Position numbers and translations under genes: made by a program | The notes under the pieces: model-generated | Seen by the model: only the letters and a program-made list of their open reading frames with translations | The model's database searches: none | What the model was told of the DNA's origin: nothing | Shown here: one piece after another, positions 1 through 7,068 of the stretch | Layout of the letters: each line of letters starts with the position of its first letter | Position numbering within the stretch: position 1 is the first letter of the stretch | NCBI GenBank assembly: GCA_027658995.1 | Contig: JAQDQK010000001.1 | Location: 124,001 to 188,000, forward strand | Direction: 5' to 3' | DNA length: 64,000 nucleotides | Source of the DNA: Propionibacteriaceae bacterium AM104-82 | GTDB lineage: Bacteria > Actinomycetota > Actinomycetes > Propionibacteriales > Propionibacteriaceae

Positions 1-1
1 C

Positions 2-646
2 ACCATGGTGATCGGGACGCTGCTCGCGCTGATGATGGTCAAGCTCCGCAAGGGGATGCGTCTCCTGCTGCTGGTCTGCCTGCTGCTCGCCTGGGCGACC
101 CCGCAGGTCACCGCGACCCAGGTCTGGCAGTGGCTGTTCGACACCCGCTACGGCCTCATCAACCACCTGCTCTCCAGCGCAGGGCTCAAGCAGTTCGAGA
201 ACTACTCCTGGCTCGCCAACCCGGCCTCCCTGCTCGCGGTCGCAGGCATCATCGTCGTGTGGGGCGCCGTCCCCTTCGTGACGCTGACGATCTATGCGGG
301 CCGCACGCAGGTCTCCGAGAGCCTGTACGAGTCCGCCGGCCTCGACGGCGCGGGTGGCTGGCGTTCCTTCTTCAGCATCACGCTTCCCATGCTCGCCCCC
401 ATCTTCACGATGCTTGCCGCGCTGAGCACCATCTGGGACTTCCGCGTCTTCACCCAGGTCTACCTGCTGCAGATGGCGGGCGGCATCACGTCCGAGACCA
501 ACCTGATCGCCATCTACGCCTACCGCACCTCGTTCTCCGGCAACGATTTCGGCCTCGGCGCCGCCATGGCGATGGCCATGATCGTCGTCCTCGCGGGCCT
601 CAGCGTGTTCTACGTCCGCCGGATGCTCAAGGAGGTCCAGGCATGA
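2..646 (+). CDS. Sugar ABC transporter permease, MalF type (5' end outside window)
   Basis: Inner-membrane permease of a binding-protein-dependent carbohydrate importer. The reading frame is open at the window edge. MalF-type permeases are usually about 290-320 residues and only about 214 are present, so the first helices are missing and the ATG at position 5 is probably internal. Several hydrophobic segments are visible, plus a cytoplasmic loop reading YESAGLDGAGGWRSFF and followed by ITLPML. This is the EAA loop of type I ABC importers, which docks the ATPase. The stop overlaps the next permease start by 4 bases (ATGA), so the two are translationally coupled. The substrate is not visible here, but the downstream GH3 enzyme suggests an amino sugar or oligosaccharide. 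Confidence 0.9.
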   Translation, partial: TMVIGTLLALMMVKLRKGMRLLLLVCLLLAWATPQVTATQVWQWLFDTRYGLINHLLSSAGLKQFENYSWLANPASLLAVAGIIVVWGAVPFVTLTIYAGRTQVSESLYESAGLDGAGGWRSFFSITLPMLAPIFTMLAALSTIWDFRVFTQVYLLQMAGGITSETNLIAIYAYRTSFSGNDFGLGAAMAMAMIVVLAGLSVFYVRRMLKEVQA

Positions 647-1485
647 CCAACCGTGCCCGCAAGCAGTTCAAGCGCGGCCTGCTCAACGTCATCACCGTCA
701 TCGTGGCGCTGTTCACGATCTTCCCCGTCTACTGGATGGTCACCACGGCGCTGAAGCCCAAGCAGGACGTGTTCACCCAGAACCCGATCATCGTGCCCCG
801 GCGCCTGACCCTCGAGCACTTCCAGCGGGTGCTCTCCGACGACGGCTTCCTCACCTTCGCCCGCAACTCGCTGGTCGTGACGCTCGTGGTGGTCGCCATC
901 ACGATCGTGGTCGGCTTCCTCGCGGCCACCGCGATGGCCAGGTTCAACTACCGCGGCCGCCACGCGAGCATCATCATCATCCTCGCGGTGCAGATGATCC
1001 CCCTCGAGGCGCTCGTCATCTCGATGTACGTGATGCTCGACTCGATGGGCCTGATCGACCGCCTGCTCGGCGTCATCGTCGCCTACATGGCCTTCGGCCT
1101 GCCGTTCACGATCTGGACGCTGCGCGGCTTCGTCGCCAACATCCCGGTCGAACTGGAGGAGGCCGCCATGGTCGACGGCTGCTCCAGGATGCAGAGCTTC
1201 TGGCGGATCCTGCTCTCGCTCGTGATGCCCGGCCTCGTCGCCGCAAGCGTCTTCGCGTTCATCCTCGCCTGGAACGAGTTCATCCTCGCCAACGTGGTGC
1301 TGCTGTCCAGCAAGAGCCAGACGCTCCCGCTGTGGCTTGCCAGCTTCCAATCCTCCTTCAAGGAGATCGACTGGAGCGGCCTGATGGCCTCCTCGAGCCT
1401 GTTCGCGCTCCCCGTGATCGTCTTCTTCGTCATCGTCCAGGGTCGCCTGCACGAGGGCGCAGCGGCTGGGGGTGTGAAGGGATGA
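643..1485 (+). CDS. Sugar ABC transporter permease, MalG type
   Basis: Second membrane subunit of the same carbohydrate importer, 280 residues and full length for the family. About six hydrophobic helices are visible. The EAA loop reads VELEEAAMVDGCSRMQSFWR, and the C-terminal region carries the typical AWNEFILANV segment. The ATG at 643 was chosen because it overlaps the stop of the previous permease as ATGA and begins with a short basic cytoplasmic tail before the first helix. Its own stop overlaps the start of the GH3 gene in the same way. The three genes therefore form one coupled unit, whose solute-binding protein probably lies upstream of the window. Confidence 0.92.
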   Translation: MTNRARKQFKRGLLNVITVIVALFTIFPVYWMVTTALKPKQDVFTQNPIIVPRRLTLEHFQRVLSDDGFLTFARNSLVVTLVVVAITIVVGFLAATAMARFNYRGRHASIIIILAVQMIPLEALVISMYVMLDSMGLIDRLLGVIVAYMAFGLPFTIWTLRGFVANIPVELEEAAMVDGCSRMQSFWRILLSLVMPGLVAASVFAFILAWNEFILANVVLLSSKSQTLPLWLASFQSSFKEIDWSGLMASSSLFALPVIVFFVIVQGRLHEGAAAGGVKG

Positions 1486-2942
1486 CCGGAACAGTCAGAA
1501 GGCTCGCGCTCGGCGTCCTGCTCGCAGGCTTCGAGGGTGACACCGTCCCGCCGGAGTGGCTCACCGCGCTTGCCGCGGAGGGGCTCGGGGGAGTGACCCT
1601 TTTCGGCCGCAACGTGGTCGACGACGACCCGGTCGGCGCGCTGTCGCGGCTCACCACCGAACTGCGTCGCGAACGACCCGACCTGTTGATCTGCATCGAC
1701 GAGGAGGGCGGCGACGTCACCCGGCTCGAGACCCGCAGCGGTTCCATGACGCTCGGCCAGGCCAGCCTCGGCGCGATCGACGACGTCGACGTCACCCGCC
1801 GCTCCGCAGCGCTGCTCGCGGCCCGGCTCGCGGCCGGCGGCGTCAACGTGAACTTCGCTCCCGTCGCCGACATCGCGAGCGAGCGCAACAACCCGGTGGT
1901 CGGCGCGCGGTCGTTCTCGCACGACCCGGACGTCGCCGCGCGACACGTCGCCGCGTCGATCCGCGGCCACCTCGACGGGGGAGTCTGCCCCACGGCGAAG
2001 CACTTCCCGGGCCACGGCGGCACCGTCGACGACTCGCACCTGGTGGTGCCCGTCGTCTCTGCCGACGCTGGACTGCTGCGTCGCCGCGAACTGGTGCCTT
2101 TCCAGGCCGCGATCGCGGCGGGGGTGCCGATGATCATGACGGGCCACCTGCGGGTGCTGGCGCTGGACCCGTACCAGCCGGCCACGCTGTCGCGCGTCAT
2201 CATCACCGACCTGCTCCGCGGCGACCTCGGCTTCGGCGGCGTTGTCGTCACCGACGGCATGGACATGCACGCCATCAGCCGCGGCGTCGGTCGCCCCGAG
2301 GGCACCGTGCAGGCGCTCCTGGCTGGCGTCGACCTGATCTGCATCGGGGGAGACTCCGTCACCCTTGAGGCGGTCGAGGACATCGTCTCCGCCGTGGAGA
2401 ACGCCGTCGCGCAGGGTCGGCTGCCGCTCGACCGGTTGGTCGAGGCGCAAGGGAGGGTCGCCGCGCTTGCGCGCCGGTTCTGGTTCAACACCGACCCGGC
2501 GCCGATGCCCGAGACCGACGAGGTCCTGGTGGCCGCCGCGCGCCGCTCGCTGCAGGTCGTCGGGAACCCGCACCTCGACTCGGTCGCCGCGGTGGTCGAG
2601 TTGTACAACGAGCCCACCATCGTCGCCGGCGAGATCGCCTTCGGCGTCGGCCGCCACCTGGCGGCGCTGTCCGAGGCGCCGGTCGAGGTCGTCCGGTTGG
2701 AGGAAGGGGCCCCGCTCCCGACGCTTCCCGACGGAGGCCTCGTCGTCTCGGCCCGCGCCAGCCACCTGCACCCGTGGCAGGTCGAGGCGGTGCGGCGGAT
2801 GAGGCTGCGCCACCCCGACCTGGTCGTGGTCGACCACGGCGCAACCGGAGGCACCGACCTGCTGGGTGACCGCGCGGTCATCGCGCACGACACCTCGGCG
2901 ATCGCGGCCCGCGCCGCGGCAGGACTCCTGCTGGCGGGCTAG
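1482..2942 (+). CDS. Glycoside hydrolase family 3, NagZ-like beta-N-acetylhexosaminidase
   Basis: 486-residue GH3 enzyme. KHFPGHG at about residues 173-179, followed shortly by DDSH, is the signature of the beta-N-acetylglucosaminidase (NagZ) branch, where the histidine acts in catalysis. VTDGMDMH places the expected nucleophile at Asp258. After the barrel there is a C-terminal part of about 150 residues, as in two-domain Gram-positive NagZ homologues. No signal peptide is seen, so it probably acts in the cytoplasm on disaccharides or muropeptides brought in by the adjoining ABC importer. The ATG at 1482 overlaps the permease stop (ATGA). Exact specificity (muropeptide, chitobiose or another beta-hexosaminide) cannot be read from sequence. 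Confidence 0.88.
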   Translation: MTGTVRRLALGVLLAGFEGDTVPPEWLTALAAEGLGGVTLFGRNVVDDDPVGALSRLTTELRRERPDLLICIDEEGGDVTRLETRSGSMTLGQASLGAIDDVDVTRRSAALLAARLAAGGVNVNFAPVADIASERNNPVVGARSFSHDPDVAARHVAASIRGHLDGGVCPTAKHFPGHGGTVDDSHLVVPVVSADAGLLRRRELVPFQAAIAAGVPMIMTGHLRVLALDPYQPATLSRVIITDLLRGDLGFGGVVVTDGMDMHAISRGVGRPEGTVQALLAGVDLICIGGDSVTLEAVEDIVSAVENAVAQGRLPLDRLVEAQGRVAALARRFWFNTDPAPMPETDEVLVAAARRSLQVVGNPHLDSVAAVVELYNEPTIVAGEIAFGVGRHLAALSEAPVEVVRLEEGAPLPTLPDGGLVVSARASHLHPWQVEAVRRMRLRHPDLVVVDHGATGGTDLLGDRAVIAHDTSAIAARAAAGLLLAG

Positions 2943-2956
2943 TCATCCCGTCATGA

Positions 2957-2993
2957 GTCCCCACCCGACGGTGCGCGTCGGGTGGGGACTTTT
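2957..2993 (+). terminator. Rho-independent terminator after the GH3 gene
   Basis: A perfect 13-bp stem (2957-2969 pairing with 2977-2989, arm GTCCCCACCCGAC) has a 7-base loop and is followed by TTTT. It lies 15 bases after the GH3 stop and ends the importer operon. Confidence 0.9.
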
Positions 2994-3017
2994 GCCGCGC
3001 CGCGGTCGCGGCGCGGC
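2994..3017. repeat. GC-only hairpin directly after the terminator
   Basis: A 10-bp perfect inverted repeat GCCGCGCCGC / GCGGCGCGGC with a 4-base loop starts one base after the terminator T-run. It has no T-run of its own. It may strengthen termination or protect the toxin-antitoxin promoter from read-through; that role is inference. Confidence 0.5.
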
Positions 3018-3050
3018 AGTGGGCGAGCCATCCTCGATGGGTTGCCTCGC

Positions 3051-3083
3051 AGTGATACCAGAGTGATACCAGGGGAGTAGAGT
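3051..3083 (+). promoter_or_regulatory. Toxin-antitoxin promoter with tandem operator repeats
   Basis: AGTGATACCA occurs twice, at 3051-3060 and 3062-3071. The 11-base spacing puts both copies on the same face of the helix. A -10-like TAGAGT lies at 3078-3083, six bases before the antitoxin ATG, so the transcript would be nearly leaderless and the repeats would cover the -35 region. This fits autorepression by a ribbon-helix-helix antitoxin, which typically binds short tandem sites; binding is inferred. Confidence 0.55.
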
Positions 3084-3089
3084 TGTGGC

Positions 3090-3293
3090 ATGGCGATGAC
3101 ACTGCGGCTGACGTCCGAGGACGAGCGGGTCCTGTCCGAACTTGCTGAGGCGGAAGGCATCAGCAAGCAGGAGGCGACGGTCCGCGCGATCCATGAGGCG
3201 CACGCACGGCACGGGCATCAGCAACGGGTGGATGAAGCCTCCGCCTGGGCGCGTGAGCGCTACGCCGATGTACTGCGGCGGCTCGGGGAGTGA
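3090..3293 (+). CDS. Ribbon-helix-helix-like antitoxin
   Basis: Small 67-residue protein. Its N-terminus (AMTLRLTSEDERVLSELAE followed by GISKQEATVRAI) has the beta-strand then two-helix pattern of CopG/Arc-type ribbon-helix-helix DNA-binding proteins. The C-terminal part is charged and helical (ARERYADVLRRLGE), as expected for a toxin-neutralising tail. It lies 27 bases before a Doc-type gene and behind tandem 10-bp repeats, the usual layout of an autoregulated type II toxin-antitoxin operon. Doc toxins are classically paired with Phd antitoxins; here the partner looks like a ribbon-helix-helix protein. ATG 3090 is preferred over ATG 3096 from its distance to the -10 element. Confidence 0.75.
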   Translation: MAMTLRLTSEDERVLSELAEAEGISKQEATVRAIHEAHARHGHQQRVDEASAWARERYADVLRRLGE

Positions 3294-3320
3294 CCCGCCG
3301 GCAGGGTGAGAGGCGCCGTC

Positions 3321-3680
3321 GTGGAATACCTTGCCACTGAAGACCTGCTGAGACTGGCGAATCAACTCGGAGTCGGGCCGGTGCGAGACTTCGGGCTACT
3401 CGACTCGGCTGCCTACCGGCCGCGATCATCGCTGTTCGGGCAGGACGCCTACCCCGACCTGGACGTGAAGGCGGCAAGCCTGCTGGAGTCCATCGTGCGA
3501 AATCATCCACTGGTGGACGGCAATAAGCGGCTCGGCTGGCTGGCCACCCTCGCGTTCTACTACATCAACGGAATCAGGCTGAACGCCCCCGACGACGAGT
3601 GCTACGACCTGGTGATTGCGGTCGCGTCCGGGCAGCGGAGCGTCGCGGCCGTCGCAGAGGAGCTGGCGCGCTGGCACTGA
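3321..3680 (+). CDS. Doc/Fic-family toxin (death-on-curing type)
   Basis: 119-residue protein of Doc size. HPLVDGNKR at residues 62-70 is the Fic-fold active-site motif; in Doc proteins this fold phosphorylates elongation factor Tu, whereas larger Fic proteins AMPylate. The N-terminus (YLATEDLLRLA) and the segment AYRPRSSLFGQDAYPDL match the death-on-curing family. GTG 3321 was chosen rather than GTG 3306, because a GAGAGG ribosome-binding site lies about 8 bases before it and the protein then begins as Doc proteins normally do. The DGN version of the motif lies between classical Doc (NAN) and Fic (EGN/DGN), so the modification chemistry is not certain. Confidence 0.85.
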   Translation: MEYLATEDLLRLANQLGVGPVRDFGLLDSAAYRPRSSLFGQDAYPDLDVKAASLLESIVRNHPLVDGNKRLGWLATLAFYYINGIRLNAPDDECYDLVIAVASGQRSVAAVAEELARWH

Positions 3681-3724
3681 TCGGCTGCCTCAACCGGCCC
3701 TGGCGGCCTAAGCACAGACAGAAA

Positions 3725-3760
3725 CAAGGCCTCGCGGGTGATGTATCGGGCGGGGCCTTG
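3725..3760. terminator. Convergent terminator between the toxin gene and a small minus-strand ORF
   Basis: An 11-bp stem (3725-3735 with 3750-3760, one G-U pair) encloses a 14-base loop. On the minus strand it is followed by TTTCTGTCTG, and on the plus strand by CTTCAG. It is therefore a better terminator for the minus-strand ORF at 3831-4013 than for the toxin gene, but could serve both. Confidence 0.55.
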
Positions 3761-3830
3761 CTTCAGAAAATGCTTTGCGACAAAAGCAGGTTCAGTTTCT
3801 CGCCAGGCGAACAGTTCGTGCTTGCTCTGG

Positions 3831-4013
3831 CTAGACGGTATCGCCAACCGAAGGGTCCAGGTGGCGGCTGGGTGTCGTGCATTTGCGCACGTACTCGGTA
3901 CGGGGTCGGGCGTCAGTGACCGATATGTCGCGAACCTCAGCTTGGACTACGCGCAGTGGCGAACCGCAAATACGGCAGGGCCCAATGGCTTCCAGTTCGG
4001 ATTTGGTTGGCAT
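3831..4013 (-). CDS. Small hypothetical protein with possible zinc-binding cysteines
   Basis: Predicted 60-residue protein starting MPTKSELEAIGPCRICGSPL. The CRIC pair near residue 13 and a later KC...H resemble a partial zinc ribbon. Support for expression is a well-placed GGAGAA ribosome-binding site just before ATG 4013 and a terminator-like hairpin just past its stop at 3725-3760. Base composition is less GC-rich than the neighbours, consistent with accessory DNA. I do not recognise the family, and the frame could be open by chance. Confidence 0.35.
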   Translation of the reverse strand: MPTKSELEAIGPCRICGSPLRVVQAEVRDISVTDARPRTEYVRKCTTPSRHLDPSVGDTV

Positions 4014-4283
4014 TGCTTCTCCAATCGTCGGACTTTCAGAATCGCACGCATGAGTCTGTGCCGACCGGGCGGGGTCGTCAGTGCCAGCAGCCCCGTCAAA
4101 AGCGGTGTCGGAGTGATGCGCGACACATGCGCGTTGACAGGCTCGGGTAGCTCGACGCCCTGGGTGACAACCACCCATCGCCGCGAGGGCGCCTGGGCAG
4201 CGCCTGTCGGGAACGCTTCTGGCACGAAACTGGCACGTCAGCCCTTTTCGGGGCTCCAGTTGCGGGTTGGCTGGGGGTTTAAG
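4014..4283. other. Gene-free stretch next to tRNA-Pro, possible integration scar
   Basis: I see no credible gene here. Directly downstream of the tRNA-Pro 3' end are two copies of CTGGCACG (4219-4226 and 4230-4237, 11 bases apart) and a short hairpin AGCCC / GGGCT (about 4240-4254). Paired repeats next to a tRNA 3' end resemble arm sites left by tyrosine-recombinase elements, but no integrase gene is present in the window. Confidence 0.35.
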
Positions 4284-4359
4284 TGGTCGGGGCGACAGGA
4301 CTCGAACCTGCGGTCTCCTGCTCCCAAAGCAGGCGCGCTAGCCACTACGCTACGCCCCG
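4284..4359 (-). tRNA. tRNA-Pro (UGG)
   Basis: The reverse complement folds as a cloverleaf: acceptor CGGGGCG pairs with CGCCCCG, the T-arm contains GGTTCGAGTCC, and the anticodon arm CCTGC-TTTGGGA-GCAGG gives anticodon TGG. The CCA end is encoded (4284-4286). It lies in the same orientation as tRNA-Gly, 52 bases downstream of it. Confidence 0.95.
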
Positions 4360-4411
4360 TGGTGCGGCGGAGGCCCGTCAAACGGTGTCTGACAAGGCCT
4401 CCGGCGCATCG

Positions 4412-4482
4412 AGCGGATGACGGGAATCGAACCCGCGTAGCTAGTTTGGAAGACTAGGGCTCTACCATTGAGCTACATCCGC
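4412..4482 (-). tRNA. tRNA-Gly (UCC)
   Basis: The reverse complement folds as a cloverleaf: acceptor GCGGATG pairs with CATCCGC, the T-arm contains GGTTCGATTCC, and the anticodon arm CTAGT-CTTCCAA-ACTAG gives anticodon TCC. CCA is not encoded. A -10-like TACACT (4496-4501 on the minus strand) lies upstream and could drive this gene and tRNA-Pro together. Confidence 0.95.
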
Positions 4483-4541
4483 AGAACCGCGGATCAGTGT
4501 ATCAGCGATCCGCCGCATCCTCATTTTTGCAGTCCCGGCCC

Positions 4542-5435
4542 TCAGTCGAGGCCCAGGAAGTCGCGGATCTGGGGGAGCTGCCTCGTCGCCTGGCGGCGGC
4601 CCGCGTCGAAGACGCCGCGCAACCTGGTGAGGTCCCGCTCCGAGTTCCTGATGGGCATCTCGTCGGGGAAGATCAGGAACGCGCGACCCTCGCGCTCCAG
4701 GTCGAGCAGTTCGTCGAGGCTCCTGTTGTAGTTGTCGGGCCGCTCGAGGATGCCCCGGGCGACCGCCGGGTACCTGCGAAACAGCGACCGGTACGCGGAC
4801 GACAGCCTCGACCTGCGCTTGCGGTAGCCGCGCTCCCGCGTCATCACCACCAGGAACCGCTCGAAGCCCGCCTCCTTTGCCGCGTCGTGCGCGAAGCCGC
4901 CGGTCGGGCCGAGGGCGCCGTCGCAGTAGTCGACGCCGTCGATGGTGGTCAGCGGCATCAGCAGCGGCATCGTCGACGACGCCCGCACCCGCTTCATCAA
5001 CGCGGGCAGTTCGGCGACGTCGTCGCGGCCCCAGTAGACCATCTCGCCGTCCTCGCAGCGGTAGCCGCCGAGCGCCACCCGTGCCGGGTTGGCCGTGAAC
5101 GCGTCGAAGTCGAACGGCATCACCTGGTGCGGCAGCGCCGTCTGCTCGTAGATCCACTCGGCGTTGAAGACGCCCTTGCCGCGCAGCCAGGTGCGCCAGT
5201 CGCCGAACTCGGGTTCCGCGGCGAAGTCCACGAAGGAGCGCTCCGCGCGGGCGGGGTCGCGCGAGACGTAGTTGGCGAGGCAACTGGTGCCCGCCGAGAT
5301 CCCGCCGACCCAGTCGGCGTGGATGCCCGCCTCCAACAGCGCCACCAGCACCCCGGACGAGAACGATCCGCGCATGCCCCCGCCCTCGAAGACGAGGGCG
5401 GTGTCTGTCACGTTGTTGGTCAGGAGGGTCGTCAC
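4542..5435 (-). CDS. Patatin-like phospholipase / acyl hydrolase
   Basis: 297-residue protein of the patatin family, lipid acyl hydrolases with a Ser-Asp dyad. Visible signatures are the oxyanion loop EGGGMRGSFSSG at residues 17-28, the nucleophile elbow GISAGTS with Ser47, and the catalytic Asp172 in YCDGALG. There is no signal peptide, so action in the cytoplasm or at the inner membrane face is likely. GTG 5435 was chosen because the patatin fold begins within 12 residues of it; the ribosome-binding site is weak. The substrate is unknown. The gene runs divergently from tig and ends 59 bases from tRNA-Gly. Confidence 0.88.
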   Translation of the reverse strand: MTTLLTNNVTDTALVFEGGGMRGSFSSGVLVALLEAGIHADWVGGISAGTSCLANYVSRDPARAERSFVDFAAEPEFGDWRTWLRGKGVFNAEWIYEQTALPHQVMPFDFDAFTANPARVALGGYRCEDGEMVYWGRDDVAELPALMKRVRASSTMPLLMPLTTIDGVDYCDGALGPTGGFAHDAAKEAGFERFLVVMTRERGYRKRRSRLSSAYRSLFRRYPAVARGILERPDNYNRSLDELLDLEREGRAFLIFPDEMPIRNSERDLTRLRGVFDAGRRQATRQLPQIRDFLGLD

Positions 5436-5502
5436 ATCGGCCCATGCTACGACGCAGCCAGGCGAGGCCCTGGGCAGGCCTCGCGCGTAGCCGGGCGCGC
5501 GA

Positions 5503-5531
5503 TTGGTGGCTGAGGCGCGGACGGTTAGACT
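5503..5531 (+). promoter_or_regulatory. Sigma-70-type promoter of tig
   Basis: TTGGTG (5503-5508), a 17-base spacer and TAGACT (5526-5531) lie 36 bases before the tig start. A short leader then carries AGGAG at 5556-5560. Confidence 0.65.
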
Positions 5532-5567
5532 GGCGGGCGAACCTTTTTCAACTTCAGGAGTCCATTC

Positions 5568-6962
5568 GTGCCTAGCACCGTTGAGAAGCTGAGCCCGACG
5601 CGGGTCAAGCTCACCGTCGAGATCCCGTTCGCCGACCTTCAGCCTTACCTCGATAAGGCGTACAAGGAGATCGCCGAGCAGGTCAACATCCCCGGTTTCC
5701 GCAAGGGCAAGGTGCCCTCGACGGTGATCGACCAGCGCTTCGGCCGCGGCGTCGTGCTGCAGGAGGCCATCAACGAGGCCATCCCCGTCGCCTACAACGA
5801 GGCGATCGACGAGGCCAAGGTGTGGCCGATGGCCCAGCCCGAGGTCGACGTCACCAAGCTCGAGGACAAGGAACTCGTCGAGTTCACCGCCGAGGTCGAC
5901 GTGCGTCCCGAGGTCAAGCTCCCCGACTTCAAGAAGGTCAAGGTCACCGTCGACGCTCCCGAGTCGGCCGACGACTTCACCAACGAGCGCCTCGAACTGC
6001 TGCGTGAGCGCTTCGCCACCACCAACGAGGTCGACCGTGCGGCCAAGGACGGCGACGTCCTCAGCCTCGACCTGGTCGCCACCCAGGACGGCGAGGTGCT
6101 GCCCGACGCGACCGCCGACGGCATCGCCTACAAGGTCGGCCAGGAGCGCAACATGCTCGAGGGCCTCGACGAGGCCGTCACCGGCCTGAAGGCCGGCGAG
6201 TCGAAGAAGTTCACCTCGACGCTGGTCGGTGGCCAGTTCCGCGGCCAGGAGGCCGACATCGAGGTCACCGTGCAGTCGGTCTCCGAGCAGGAGCTGCCCG
6301 CCCTCGACGACGAGTTCGCCCAGATGATCTCCGAGTTCGACACTGTCGAGGAGATGAAGGAGGACCTGCAGAAGGCCGCCGAGCAGCAGGTCAAGGCCGA
6401 GCAGCTCGCCAACGCCCGCGACAAGGTCCTTGAGGCCGTCGTCGAGAAGACCAAGTTCGAGCTCCCCGAGGCCGTCCTGAACGGTGAGAAGGAGGCGCGT
6501 CGCGCCGACATCGAGCGTCAGCTCGCCCAGGGTGGCCTGACCGTCGAGGCCTACCTCGAGCAGGCCGAGGATGAGGACGCCGAGACCGCGGAGGAGTTCT
6601 GGGCCTCGATCGACGAGCGTTCCGAGCAGGCCCTGCGCGCGCAGGTCATCCTCGACGTGTTCGCCGACGAGAACAAGATCGACGTCTCGCAGCAGGAGCT
6701 GACCGAGCTGATCTTCCGTCGCGCCCAGCAGAACGGTTCCTCGCCCCAGGACGAGATCAACCACATGATGGAGCACAACCACATGCCCGAGTGGATGCAG
6801 GAGATCCGCCGGGGCAAGGCGCTTGCCGACATCTGCGCCGCCGCGACCGTCACCGACACCGACGGCAATGCCGTCGACACCTCGCTCCCCACGCCGGAGA
6901 CCGCCGAGGACGTCGCCGACGAGGTTGAGGCCGAGGAGGCCGAAGAGGCCAAGGTCGACTGA
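5568..6962 (+). CDS. tig: Trigger factor
   Basis: Ribosome-associated chaperone and peptidyl-prolyl isomerase that meets nascent chains at the exit tunnel. The 464-residue length fits. The N-terminal ribosome-binding domain contains GFRKGKVP at residues 43-50, the trigger factor signature. A FKBP-like isomerase domain follows at about 150-240, then the helical C-terminal chaperone domain. The tail is strongly acidic (AEEAEEAKVD), common in actinobacterial versions. GTG 5568 has AGGAG seven bases upstream. The gene heads a protein-quality block continuing with clpP1, clpP2 and clpX, a conserved arrangement, though here an AI-2E-type permease intervenes. Confidence 0.97.
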   Translation: MPSTVEKLSPTRVKLTVEIPFADLQPYLDKAYKEIAEQVNIPGFRKGKVPSTVIDQRFGRGVVLQEAINEAIPVAYNEAIDEAKVWPMAQPEVDVTKLEDKELVEFTAEVDVRPEVKLPDFKKVKVTVDAPESADDFTNERLELLRERFATTNEVDRAAKDGDVLSLDLVATQDGEVLPDATADGIAYKVGQERNMLEGLDEAVTGLKAGESKKFTSTLVGGQFRGQEADIEVTVQSVSEQELPALDDEFAQMISEFDTVEEMKEDLQKAAEQQVKAEQLANARDKVLEAVVEKTKFELPEAVLNGEKEARRADIERQLAQGGLTVEAYLEQAEDEDAETAEEFWASIDERSEQALRAQVILDVFADENKIDVSQQELTELIFRRAQQNGSSPQDEINHMMEHNHMPEWMQEIRRGKALADICAAATVTDTDGNAVDTSLPTPETAEDVADEVEAEEAEEAKVD

Positions 6963-6980
6963 CCCGAGCAGCCATCAGGA

Positions 6981-7022
6981 GGCCGCCGTCAGTTCCCGAC
7001 ACGGGAACGACGGCGGCCTTCG
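6981..7022 (+). terminator. Terminator after tig
   Basis: A long stem (6981-6990 with 7009-7018, continued by 6992-6998 with 7002-7008, one bulged base) has a 3-base loop and a short TT tail. It lies 18 bases after the tig stop. Confidence 0.75.
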
Positions 7023-7068
7023 TCGTCCCTGCGGGGGATAGACTCATCGCCGCACGAGGAGGACGACC

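Noticed and set aside
5436..6782. Upstream extension of the patatin frame into the antisense of tig
   Set aside because: The patatin fold begins within a few residues of GTG 5435; the extension is antisense to trigger factor.
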